Origin: Methylococcales bacterium
Lineage (GTDB): Bacteria; Pseudomonadota; Gammaproteobacteria; Methylococcales; Methylomonadaceae
DNA length: 13,044 nt
NCBI GenBank assembly: GCA_009692395.1
Contig: SHZG01000041.1
Span: forward strand, 1-13,044
Reading direction: 5' to 3'
The number at the start of each line of letters is the position of its first letter. The stretch's first letter is position 1. Positions 1 through 7,469 of this stretch are shown here, one piece after another. Made by a program: the position numbers and the translations under genes. The notes under the pieces were generated by a model that worked only from the letters and a program-made list of their open reading frames with translations, was not told the origin of the DNA and did not search any database.

Positions 1-147
1 CGGCTTCTTAGGTAGAAAAAGTGATGGCTTCCCAGGTGCTAAAACCTTATGGGAAGGCATGGAAAAAGTCAGGCATTACGCTTTCGGTATCGAAATCGCT
101 AGGGCGGTTTATGCTAACTCTGATTGAGTTGTGGGTAATCGTGTGGT
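1..147 (+). mobile_element. Right end of an IS4-family (Tn5/IS50-like) insertion sequence
   Basis: The window opens inside an insertion sequence. It contains the last 41 codons of a transposase (2-127) and a short noncoding end. The sequence after the stop codon, AGTTGTGGGTAATCGTGTGG (127-146), resembles in layout the IS50 end (TTGTG followed by a TAA-containing block and GT near the tip), which supports an IS4-family assignment. The exact outer boundary cannot be fixed because the other end of the element and its target duplication are outside the window; 147 is an estimate with a few bases of uncertainty. Confidence 0.65.
2..127 (+). CDS. IS4-family transposase, C-terminal fragment (Tn5-type dimerisation region)
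   Basis: An open frame entering from the left edge encodes 41 residues starting GFLGRKSDGFPGAKTLWEG and ending in a TGA stop at 125-127. The pattern GGFLxRKxDGxPGxKTLWxGxxR is typical of the extreme C-terminus of Tn5/IS50-like IS4-family transposases, the region that contributes to transposase dimerisation. The catalytic DDE residues lie upstream of the window, so activity cannot be judged. The frame is offset from the overlapping extended frame of the deacetylase downstream, so apparent deacetylase codons before about 150 are really IS sequence read in the wrong frame. Family recognition is from remembered motif similarity. Confidence 0.75.
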   Translation, partial: GFLGRKSDGFPGAKTLWEGMEKVRHYAFGIEIARAVYANSD

Positions 148-164
148 CTAAGGTAGTCGCCAAA

Positions 165-1226
165 GTGAACAGGCAATTATGGCAAGCCCCGATTAATACA
201 ACTGACTATTTTGATAAAGCCTCACGCGCCGCCATATTGGTATACGCATTGGCTTTGCAAGATAGGCAGACGTTATCTGATAGCGACATGAAAGCCGCGT
301 TTAAAATCAAAACCGTTAATCGCGTTTCAATCACTAAATGGTTTAATAAAGAACTTGCGCTATCATTGCTCAACTACCAACACGCAGCAAAAAGCTGTGC
401 GGGTGATGATTGGACGTGTGTTGGCACACTCAATTCAACTGCCGATTTACTCAAACAAGCCGAAGCGTGGCAAACAAACATCCCCCCTGACCTGTCCGCG
501 TGGCGTGATAATCTACAACAATTCACCCGCGCTTATACGGATGAACAACTGCGCTTAGCGGCATTATTTCCCACCGTTAGCAGTGAAATTGACACCTTTA
601 ACACTAACGAATGGAACGGCGACCACTTTGCTGACCGCCAATTTTTACTGACGTTTGATGATGGACCAACTAAAACACAAGGTCATACTGATGACGTATT
701 AACCATGCTCGCGGCTAATCAAAAGAGCGCGGTGTTTTTTGTGTTAGGGGACAACCTGCAAAATCGTTTAACCAAAACCGACGCGCCAACACTGGCAGCA
801 CTGTATAAAAACCAATGTGTCGCCATTCACGGCTGGGAACATCAATCACACGCCAAATGGGCAAACTGGCAAGATTCAATTAAACGCACACAAACACTAT
901 TGACAACTATCCTCCCGAAGCAAGACGCGCCAACAGGCAGTTTTTCACCATTATTTCGTCCACCTTATGGGCAACGTAAAGCGGACAGCGATGCGTTTTT
1001 TCAGCAACAGCAGTTACAAGTGGTGTTATGGAATTTAGATTCCCAAGACTGGAATAATCAGGTGAACAGCGACGACATACTGAATCGTATGCTGACGTTA
1101 ATGCTCATTAAACGGCATGGCGTGTTGTTATTTCACGATGTTCACCCAAAAGCCAACGCCGCGTTACCCATATTATTTAATGAATTAGATACGGCAGTTA
1201 AGTGGCAGCATTGTCATCAGTTGTAA
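165..1226 (+). CDS. Polysaccharide deacetylase (NodB/CE4 domain), probably 5'-truncated by an IS
   Basis: Predicted metal-dependent carbohydrate esterase that removes acyl groups from a polysaccharide or peptidoglycan sugar. All CE4 motifs are present: LTFDDGPT with the two metal-site aspartates (codons at 657-662), a histidine motif IHGWEHQSH (near 826-852), FRPPYG (955-972), LWNLDSQDW (about 1027-1053) and the C-terminal LLFHD (near 1126-1140). About 150 residues of unassigned, mostly helical sequence precede the NodB domain. The frame is open back to an ATG at 21, but codons before about 150 overlap the IS transposase and its terminal repeat, so they are not original. The first in-frame start outside the IS is GTG at 165, with AAGG near 150 as a weak, distant ribosome site. 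No signal peptide remains, although such enzymes are usually exported, so the native 5' end was probably lost. The catalytic domain looks intact, but expression and export are doubtful. Confidence 0.75.
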   Translation: MNRQLWQAPINTTDYFDKASRAAILVYALALQDRQTLSDSDMKAAFKIKTVNRVSITKWFNKELALSLLNYQHAAKSCAGDDWTCVGTLNSTADLLKQAEAWQTNIPPDLSAWRDNLQQFTRAYTDEQLRLAALFPTVSSEIDTFNTNEWNGDHFADRQFLLTFDDGPTKTQGHTDDVLTMLAANQKSAVFFVLGDNLQNRLTKTDAPTLAALYKNQCVAIHGWEHQSHAKWANWQDSIKRTQTLLTTILPKQDAPTGSFSPLFRPPYGQRKADSDAFFQQQQLQVVLWNLDSQDWNNQVNSDDILNRMLTLMLIKRHGVLLFHDVHPKANAALPILFNELDTAVKWQHCHQL

Positions 1227-1291
1227 TTATTACTGTTTTATTGACAGCTAGTTAAACTGACAAGAAAGCATAACGCTAATAACAATTATGG

Positions 1292-1320
1292 TGTTATCTC
1301 ATCATTAGTTACCGTATACT
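1292..1320 (+). promoter_or_regulatory. Putative sigma-70 promoter of rnpB
   Basis: A good -10 hexamer TATACT (1315-1320) ends 8 bases before the first base of the RNase P RNA, the right distance for a start near 1327-1329. The -35 region is weak: TGTTAT at 1292-1297 gives a 17-base spacer but matches the consensus poorly. The stretch from the -10 to the start is GC-rich (GCTCGGCT), a discriminator type often seen at growth-rate-controlled stable RNA promoters. That regulatory reading is inference. Confidence 0.5.
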
Positions 1321-1328
1321 GCTCGGCT

Positions 1329-1688
1329 GAAAGAGTCAGCTGAGCAGTCGCCGTTTTATTGTAGTGATAGAAGGGAGGAAAGTCCGGGCTTCATTGGGCA
1401 GGGTGCTAGGTAATGCCTAGGAGGCGTGAGCCTACGACAAGTGCCACAGAAAATATACCGCCATCGTCACAAACGGCAATGGTAAGGGTGAAATGGTGCG
1501 GTAAGAGCGCACCGCGCAACTGGTAACAGGTGTGGCAGGGTAAACTCCACTCGAAGCAAGATCAAATAGAGAAGCAGACGCGTGGCCCGCGCGGCTTCTG
1601 GGTAGATTGCTTGAGCGTTCAGGTGACTGAACGCCTAGATGAATGGCTGCTCTCGACAGAACCCGGCTTATAGGCTGACTCTTTCTTC
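1329..1688 (+). ncRNA. rnpB: RNase P RNA (M1 RNA, bacterial type A)
   Basis: Catalytic RNA of ribonuclease P, which removes 5' leaders from pre-tRNAs. The ends are set by helix P1: GAAAGAGTCAGC (1329-1340) pairs perfectly with GCTGACTCTTTC (1674-1685). The universally conserved blocks appear in order: GAGGAAAGTCCGGGCT (1375-1390), GGCAGGGTGC, AAGGGTGAAA followed by GGTGCGGTAAGAGCGCACCGC, GGTAAACTCCA, TAGATGAATGG, and the 3' block ACAGAACCCGGCTTAT that forms helix P4 with the 5' block. The P15-P17 area has the GCGTGGCCCGCGC form found in several beta- and gammaproteobacteria. Length of about 360 nt matches the family. The 3' end is placed a few bases after P1. No separate intrinsic terminator hairpin follows. 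Confidence 0.97.
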
Positions 1689-1992
1689 CTCATTACTGCA
1701 CGACCTCCTCACTAAAATTTGAACACCCCACACTAAAATCGTTTCAACACCACGCATTTTTAAGTCATTCGTTATTCCTCCGTTTTAAGATAAAAATATT
1801 TCACCCTTATTAAAACGGTTCATTGCATTCCCTCATTTGTATATACTATGTACCACTGTTAAGAGCCTTCCATACTTTTCAATCAGGGTAGTTCTTAGGT
1901 ACACTAAATAAACACTCGGCTCACATTACAAAATTTCACTCCACAGCCATGTTATCAATCCATGCACAACCCCGTCCCAACAGGAATACATA
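1689..1992 (+). other. Intergenic leader between rnpB and aceE
   Basis: This 304-base AT-rich gap holds no plausible gene. It has no clear terminator for rnpB. It contains one candidate promoter (1819-1847) which, if used, would leave an aceE leader of about 135-140 nt. A partial stem is possible between TACC...TAAGA (1851-1865) and TCTTAGGTA (1893-1901), with a 5-base bulge, but it is too weak to call a riboswitch or attenuator. I saw no palindrome of the PdhR type (AATTGGT-N3-ACCAATT). A ribosome site AGGAA (1982-1986) sits 6 bases before the aceE ATG. Confidence 0.5.
1819..1847 (+). promoter_or_regulatory. Candidate promoter for the aceE-aceF-lpdA operon
   Basis: TATACT (1842-1847) is a near-consensus -10 hexamer. 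TTCATT (1819-1824) lies upstream with a 17-base spacer as a partial -35 match. It is the best sigma-70-like site in the gap before aceE. The call rests on consensus matching only; read-through from rnpB is another possible source of transcription. Confidence 0.4.
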
Positions 1993-4665
1993 ATGAATAA
2001 CACTTTTCTTTCAGAAATTACTGGACAGCTTGATATTGATCCAGCGGAAACCAAGGAATGGATTGAAGCACTGCAATCTGTCTTAGAACAAGATGGTAGC
2101 GAACGCGCACATTTTTTGATTGAACAGCTAGTCGCAGCGACACGACATTCTGGCTTTGATATTCCCTTTAGTGCCAATACTGCGTATCTCAATACCATTC
2201 CTGTGGCTCAGCAGGCACAGTTTCACGGTGATGCCACCATCGAACAAAAAATCCGTTCTTATGTGCGCTGGAATGCCATGATGATGGTGTTACGCGCCAA
2301 TAAACACACCAATGTGGGTGGGCATATTGCCAGTTTCGCTTCCGCTGCCACGCTATATGATGTCGGTTACAATCATTTCTGGCACGCGGCATCTGAGAAG
2401 CATGATGGCGACTTAATTTACACCCAAGGGCATTTAACACCAGGTGATTATGCCCGCGCGTTTTTAATCGGTCGCTTAACGCCTGAGCAAATGGATAATT
2501 TCCGCCAAGAAGTGCATGGCGGCGGTTTATCGTCTTATCCACATCCGTGGTTAATGCCTGATTTTTGGCAGTTCCCGACGGTGTCTATGGGTTTAGGCCC
2601 GATTATGGCGATTTATCAAGCCCGTTTCATGCGTTATTTGCGTGATCGTGGCTTTGCTAATACTGACGGACGTAAAGTCTGGAGTTTTCTTGGTGATGGT
2701 GAAACCGATGAACCTGAATCATTAGGTGCGATTGGTATGGCTGGGCGTGAACGCTTAGACAATCTTATTTTTGTGGTCAATTGCAATTTGCAACGCTTAG
2801 ATGGCCCAGTACGCGGCAACGGCAAAATCATTCAAGAACTGGAAAGTGAATTTCGCGGTGCAGGTTGGAATGTTATCAAGCTGGTTTGGGGGCAACATTG
2901 GGATACCTTACTTGCGCGTGATAAAGACGGTTTATTAGCCGCGCGGATGATGGAATGTGTCGATGGTGATTATCAAACCTTTAAAGCCAAAGATGGCGCG
3001 TATGTCCGTGAACATTTCTTTAATACCCCAGAATTGAAAAAGATGGTTGTCGATTGGTCTGACCGTGACATTTGGAGTCTGAATCGCGGTGGTCATGATC
3101 CCGCCAAAGTATTTGCTGCTTTTCATGCCGCTGTTAATCACAAAGGGCAACCGACCGTTATTCTCGCTAAAACCATTAAAGGTTATGGCATGGGAACATC
3201 GGGCGAAGCGCAAAACACCTCGCATCAACAGAAAAAAATGGATCAAATTTCACTGGAAAACTTCCGTGATAGATACGAATTACCCGTTGATGATGAGCAA
3301 ATCAAAAAATTGCCCTATTTGACCTTCCCCGAAGGCTCAAAAGAACTCAACTATATGCAGGCACGGCGCGCTGAATTAGGCGGTCATTTACCAGCCAGAC
3401 GCGCCAAATCTTACGCGCTAGATGTGCCTGTATTGATTGACTTTAAAGCCTTGTTAGAAGCTAATGATAAAGAATCGTCCACCACAATGGCATTTGTCCG
3501 TTTGTTGAATATTCTGACAAAAGATAAAAATATCGGTAAACGCGTCGTGCCGATAGTCCCCGATGAGTCACGCACCTTTGGTATGGAAGGGATGTTCCGT
3601 CAATTGGGTATCTGGTCACAAGTTGGGCAGCTATACACCCCGCAAGATGCCGATCAGTTAATGTTTTATAAAGAAGATAAACACGGTCAAGTGTTGCAAG
3701 AAGGCATTAACGAAGCAGGTGGTTTGTGTGACTGGATAGCGGCAGGTACATCCTATTCCACACACAATGTACCGATGATTCCGTTCTTTATTTATTACTC
3801 CATGTTTGGTTTCCAACGCGTGGGTGATTTAATTTGGGCAGCCGCAGATCAACGCACACGCGGCTTTTTAATGGGCGGTACAGCTGGACGCACCACGCTG
3901 AACGGCGAAGGCTTACAACATGAAGACGGTCATAGTCATATAATGTCGGCGACTGTGCCAAATTGTATTTCTTACGACCCTACTTACGCGTATGAAGTTG
4001 CCGTCATTATTCAAGATGGTCTACGCCGTATGTATGTTGAGCAAGAAGATGTGTTTTATTACATCACCGTAATGAACGAAAATTATGCCCATCCTGCCAT
4101 GCCAAAAGGTATCGAACTGGATATACTCAAAGGGATGTATAGCTTTGCTCAAGGTGCAGACAATAAAGCCCCGCGCGTACAGTTATTAGGGTCAGGTACT
4201 ATTTTCCGTGAAGGTGAGTTTGCCGCGCAATTATTGCGTAATGATTGGGGTGTCGAGTCCGATTTATGGAGCTGCCCTAGCTTTACCGAATTGGCGCGTG
4301 ATGGTCAACACTGTGAACGCTGGAATCGTTTGCATCCTACCGAAGCCGCTAAACAGCCTCATGTCAGTCACTGCTTAGCGAATGCCGTCGGCCCTGTCAT
4401 TGCTGTGACCGATTACACTCGCGCTTTCGCTGAACAAATTCGCCCTTATATTAAAGCGGCTTATACCGTGTTAGGCACAGATGGCTTTGGTCGCTCTGAT
4501 ACACGCGAACATCTACGCAGCTTTTTTGAAGTCGATCGCTACCACATCACCATTGCTGCACTGAAAAGTTTGGCAGATGCAGGGCAGTTTGAAGCCACTA
4601 AAATTGAAGTAGCCCTTGCTAAATATGGTATAGCGGCTGATGTAACCGCGCCTTGGCTGAGATAG
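1993..4665 (+). CDS. aceE: Pyruvate dehydrogenase E1 component, homodimeric AceE type
   Basis: Thiamine-diphosphate enzyme that decarboxylates pyruvate and transfers the acetyl group to the lipoyl arm of AceF, the first step of the pyruvate dehydrogenase complex in the cytoplasm. The 890 residues match the E. coli protein (887) in length and are collinear with it from memory. The ThDP/Mg motif GDGETDEPES starts at residue 234 and continues into NCNLQRLDGPV. The N-terminal GGHIASFASAATLYDVGYNHFW block and GHLTPG are present, as are RTFGMEG, YSMFGFQRVGDL and the active-site HEDGHSH starting at H643. The C-terminus carries LGTDGFGRSDTRE. The ATG is preceded by AGGAA with 6-base spacing. It is the first gene of a tight operon with aceF (10-base gap) and lpdA. 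No key residue is missing. Confidence 0.98.
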   Translation: MNNTFLSEITGQLDIDPAETKEWIEALQSVLEQDGSERAHFLIEQLVAATRHSGFDIPFSANTAYLNTIPVAQQAQFHGDATIEQKIRSYVRWNAMMMVLRANKHTNVGGHIASFASAATLYDVGYNHFWHAASEKHDGDLIYTQGHLTPGDYARAFLIGRLTPEQMDNFRQEVHGGGLSSYPHPWLMPDFWQFPTVSMGLGPIMAIYQARFMRYLRDRGFANTDGRKVWSFLGDGETDEPESLGAIGMAGRERLDNLIFVVNCNLQRLDGPVRGNGKIIQELESEFRGAGWNVIKLVWGQHWDTLLARDKDGLLAARMMECVDGDYQTFKAKDGAYVREHFFNTPELKKMVVDWSDRDIWSLNRGGHDPAKVFAAFHAAVNHKGQPTVILAKTIKGYGMGTSGEAQNTSHQQKKMDQISLENFRDRYELPVDDEQIKKLPYLTFPEGSKELNYMQARRAELGGHLPARRAKSYALDVPVLIDFKALLEANDKESSTTMAFVRLLNILTKDKNIGKRVVPIVPDESRTFGMEGMFRQLGIWSQVGQLYTPQDADQLMFYKEDKHGQVLQEGINEAGGLCDWIAAGTSYSTHNVPMIPFFIYYSMFGFQRVGDLIWAAADQRTRGFLMGGTAGRTTLNGEGLQHEDGHSHIMSATVPNCISYDPTYAYEVAVIIQDGLRRMYVEQEDVFYYITVMNENYAHPAMPKGIELDILKGMYSFAQGADNKAPRVQLLGSGTIFREGEFAAQLLRNDWGVESDLWSCPSFTELARDGQHCERWNRLHPTEAAKQPHVSHCLANAVGPVIAVTDYTRAFAEQIRPYIKAAYTVLGTDGFGRSDTREHLRSFFEVDRYHITIAALKSLADAGQFEATKIEVALAKYGIAADVTAPWLR

Positions 4666-4675
4666 GAAGCACATA

Positions 4676-5956
4676 ATGACTGTATTAATCGAAATAAAAG
4701 TCCCCGATATTGGTAACGTCGCTGAAATTGATGTTGTTGAAGTATTGATTCAAGCGGGTGACGTAGTCGCATTAGAACAAACCGTTGCTGTGTTAGAAAC
4801 TGACAAAGCCAGCATGGAGCTACCATCCAGTGCCTCAGGCACTGTGCAGCAGGTTTATATTAAACAGGGCGATAAAGTCTCTGAAGGCTCATTAATTGCC
4901 ACCGTGTTGGTCAATGTAGAATCTTCCAGTGTTGCCGCTCCTGTTGAACCAGTCGTAGCACCTGTCATAGTCGCGCCTACTACCGAACAAAAAGCCCTAA
5001 CGCCAGTCCCTGCGGTTGTAAAAAACTCTGCACCAGTGGTACAAACTGACTCAAGCAAAACAGCTCATGCGTCGCCTTCTGTACGATTATTTGCGCGTGA
5101 ACTCGGCGTTGATGTTAGCAGAATCAAAATAGGGAGCGGGCGCAAAGGTCGCATACTGCAAGACGATGTGAAAAACTTCGTTAAAAAAGTCATGGCAGAA
5201 GGTATTGTTGCCACAGGCTCTGGTATTCCTAGCATTCCAGCGGTGGATTTTTCAGTATTTGGTGACACAGAAATTCAAAAACTGAGCAAAATTAAACGCT
5301 TAACGGGGCAGAATTTAAGCCGCGTGTGGCTGAATTTGCCGATGGTGACGTATCACGACGAAGCCGATGTCACAGAAATGGAAGCCTTTCGCAACGCGTT
5401 AAATGCCAACAAAGTCAAAGGCGAGTTAAAAATCACGGGCTTGATGTTTATCATGAAAGCCTTGGTCGCGGCGATGCAACAATTCCCTAACTTTAATGCG
5501 TCGCTGTCTGCCGATGGTGAGCAATTGATATTGAAAAAATATTTTAATATCGGGGTTGCTGTCGATACGCCTAAAGGCTTAGTTGTGCCTGTGTTACGCG
5601 ATGTGAATAACAAAACTGTCAACGAATTAGCGGCTGAAATCGCGGAAAAAAGTGAAAAAGCACGCCAAGGCAAATTATTACCTGCCGATATGCAGGGCGG
5701 TTGTATGACGATTTCTAGCTTAGGCGGCATAGGCGGTATGGCATTCACGCCCATCGTCAACGCCCCTGAAGTCGCTATTCTTGGTGTCACTCGCGCTAAA
5801 ATGCAGCCTGTTTGGGATGGTAAAGAATTTAAGCCGCGCTTGATGTTGCCGTTAGATTTAACCTACGATCATCGTGTCATTGATGGTGCGGAAGGGGCGA
5901 AATTTATGGCAGCTATTCAATATTATTTAGGCGATATTCGTCGCTTATTACTTTAA
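4676..5956 (+). CDS. aceF: Dihydrolipoamide acetyltransferase (PDH E2), single lipoyl domain
   Basis: Core of the pyruvate dehydrogenase complex: accepts the acetyl group from AceE on its lipoyl lysine and passes it to coenzyme A. Domain order over 426 residues: one lipoyl domain (about 3-78) with the lipoylation site ETDKASME at K44; a Pro/Ala/Val-rich linker (about 80-130); a peripheral subunit-binding domain (about 131-173, from HASPSVRLFAREL to GRILQDDV); then the catalytic domain with DHRVIDG, where H399 and D403 are the expected catalytic residues. It is much shorter than the three-lipoyl E. coli AceF (630) because it keeps only one lipoyl domain. The ribosome site AGGAAG (4664-4669) overlaps the aceE stop codon, suggesting coupled translation. 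The position between aceE and lpdA argues for pyruvate rather than 2-oxoglutarate as the substrate of the complex. Confidence 0.97.
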   Translation: MTVLIEIKVPDIGNVAEIDVVEVLIQAGDVVALEQTVAVLETDKASMELPSSASGTVQQVYIKQGDKVSEGSLIATVLVNVESSSVAAPVEPVVAPVIVAPTTEQKALTPVPAVVKNSAPVVQTDSSKTAHASPSVRLFARELGVDVSRIKIGSGRKGRILQDDVKNFVKKVMAEGIVATGSGIPSIPAVDFSVFGDTEIQKLSKIKRLTGQNLSRVWLNLPMVTYHDEADVTEMEAFRNALNANKVKGELKITGLMFIMKALVAAMQQFPNFNASLSADGEQLILKKYFNIGVAVDTPKGLVVPVLRDVNNKTVNELAAEIAEKSEKARQGKLLPADMQGGCMTISSLGGIGGMAFTPIVNAPEVAILGVTRAKMQPVWDGKEFKPRLMLPLDLTYDHRVIDGAEGAKFMAAIQYYLGDIRRLLL

Positions 5957-5971
5957 TTTAAGGGCTACACA

Positions 5972-7387
5972 ATGAACGATACAGTAGTACACGCAGAAGT
6001 TTTAGTTTTAGGTGGTGGCCCTGGTGGTTACAGTGCCGCATTTCGCGCCGCTGATTTAGGCAAAGAAGTCGTATTGGTTGAACGTTACCCCGTCATCGGT
6101 GGCGTGTGTTTAAATGTGGGTTGTATTCCCTCAAAGGCATTGCTACACGTTGCGCATATCATTCATGAGGCGGCTGAAGTAGAAACGCATGGCGTTAGTT
6201 TTGGCAAACCTGAGATTGATTTAGACAAAGTGCGTGATTGGAAAGCCAGTGTGACTAAATCATTAAATGATGGTTTGTCAGGTTTAGCAAAACAACGTAA
6301 AGTCACAGTCATTCAAGGTGTTGGGCAATTTACTTCCGCTGAAACAGTCGCCATAGAAACTGCTGACGGTGTTGTCACCGTGCGCTTTGAACAAGCCATT
6401 ATTGCCGCAGGTTCACAACCAACAAAAATACCCATTTTCCCGCATGATGATCCGCGTTTATGGGATTCTACCGACGCGCTTGCATTAACAGAAATTCCTA
6501 AAAAATTGCTGATTGTTGGCGGTGGGATTATCGGTTTAGAAATGGCAACTGTATATCACGCGCTAGGTTCAGAAATCAGCGTGGTCGAATTAATGGATCA
6601 AGTGATACCAGGTTGTGACAAAGATTTAGTTAATCCGCTATTCCGTCGTATTAAAAAACAATACAACAATATCTGGCTAGAAACAAAAGTAACCTCAATT
6701 GAATCGCACGATGACGGCTTAACAGTCTTTTTTGAAGGCAAAGGCGCACCTGAACATGAGCTATTTGACGCAGTATTAGTCGCTGTCGGACGCAGACCCA
6801 ATGGCAAAAAAATTGGTGCAGAACTCGCTGGCATTGAAGTCAATGAACAAGGTTTTATTCCTGTTGATAAACAACAACGTACCAACGTAGCGCATATTTT
6901 CGCTGTCGGTGATATTGTGGGCAATCCGATGTTGGCACACAAAGCGGTCTATGAAGCGAAAATTGCCGCTGAAGTCATTGCTGGACATAAAGCCAGTTTC
7001 GATGCCCTAACGATTCCTTCAGTTGCTTATACCGATCCCGAAATTGCGTGGATGGGACTCACTGAAAATAAAGCCAAACAACAAGGCATAGAGTACGAAA
7101 AAGGTTCATTCCCTTGGGCGGCAAGTGGTCGTTCATTGAGCATGGGACGTAAAGAAGGCTTAACAAAAATACTGACTGATAAAGAAACAGGCAGAATTCT
7201 CGGCGCGGGCATGGTTGGTAGCAATGCAGGTGAACTGATTGCAGAAACCTTGTTGGCGTTAGAAATGGGTGCGGATGTAGAAGATATTGCATTAACCATA
7301 CATCCACATCCTACCCTATCAGAAACCATAGCATTTGCCGCTGAAATGATTACAGGGACTATTACCGATCTTTATATCAAAAAATAA
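5972..7387 (+). CDS. lpdA: Dihydrolipoamide dehydrogenase (E3)
   Basis: FAD-dependent disulfide oxidoreductase that reoxidises the dihydrolipoyl arm of AceF and reduces NAD+. The 471 residues match the family (E. coli 474). Seen in order: FAD-binding GGGPGGYSAAFRAADLG (from G14); redox-active pair in GGVCLNVGCIPSK (C46 and C51); NAD-binding GGGIIGLEMA (from about G183); second FAD motif VGDIVGNPMLAHKA (D314); and the C-terminal catalytic pair in HPHPTLSE (H446 and E451). There is no extra N-terminal lipoyl domain of the kind some E3 proteins carry. The ATG has AAGGG (5960-5964) upstream and follows the aceF stop by 15 bases. As the last gene before a terminator, it probably also serves other 2-oxoacid complexes unless a second E3 exists elsewhere. 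Confidence 0.98.
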   Translation: MNDTVVHAEVLVLGGGPGGYSAAFRAADLGKEVVLVERYPVIGGVCLNVGCIPSKALLHVAHIIHEAAEVETHGVSFGKPEIDLDKVRDWKASVTKSLNDGLSGLAKQRKVTVIQGVGQFTSAETVAIETADGVVTVRFEQAIIAAGSQPTKIPIFPHDDPRLWDSTDALALTEIPKKLLIVGGGIIGLEMATVYHALGSEISVVELMDQVIPGCDKDLVNPLFRRIKKQYNNIWLETKVTSIESHDDGLTVFFEGKGAPEHELFDAVLVAVGRRPNGKKIGAELAGIEVNEQGFIPVDKQQRTNVAHIFAVGDIVGNPMLAHKAVYEAKIAAEVIAGHKASFDALTIPSVAYTDPEIAWMGLTENKAKQQGIEYEKGSFPWAASGRSLSMGRKEGLTKILTDKETGRILGAGMVGSNAGELIAETLLALEMGADVEDIALTIHPHPTLSETIAFAAEMITGTITDLYIKK

Positions 7388-7409
7388 TACAAGATGAGGC
7401 GTAATGTAG

Positions 7410-7458
7410 AAGGTGAAAAATCGCCTTGTACCTTACACTTTTCACCTTTCATTTTTTT
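7410..7458 (+). terminator. Rho-independent terminator of the aceE-aceF-lpdA operon
   Basis: AAGGTGAAAA (7410-7419) pairs perfectly with TTTTCACCTT (7439-7448), giving a 10-bp stem with a 19-base loop, followed by TCATTTTTTT (7449-7458). It starts 22 bases after the lpdA stop codon. The next gene's ATG is only 11 bases beyond the T tract, so this could also act as an attenuator for that gene. Confidence 0.85.
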
Positions 7459-7469
7459 CAATTACTTAT

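Noticed and set aside
21..164. N-terminal extension of the deacetylase frame from ATG 21
   Set aside because: These codons overlap the IS4 transposase C-terminus in another frame and the IS terminal sequence; the translated extension shows no deacetylase or signal-peptide features.
165..1226. A joint polysaccharide operon of the deacetylase with the GH17-GT2 gene
   Set aside because: They are separated by rnpB, the PDH operon and a terminator; there is no evidence for shared regulation or substrate.
1850..1992. Riboswitch or attenuator in the aceE leader
   Set aside because: Only a bulged 9-bp partial stem could be drawn, with no conserved aptamer motif or terminator-type hairpin.
3089..3322. 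Small open frames overlapping aceE, aceF, lpdA, ndvB and fumA on both strands
   Set aside because: They are shadows of strongly supported genes, with no ribosome sites or recognisable domains.
7413..7469. GTG at 7413 as the start of the GH17-GT2 gene
   Set aside because: It lies inside the stem-loop of the PDH operon terminator, and ATG 7470 gives a normal N-terminal membrane anchor.
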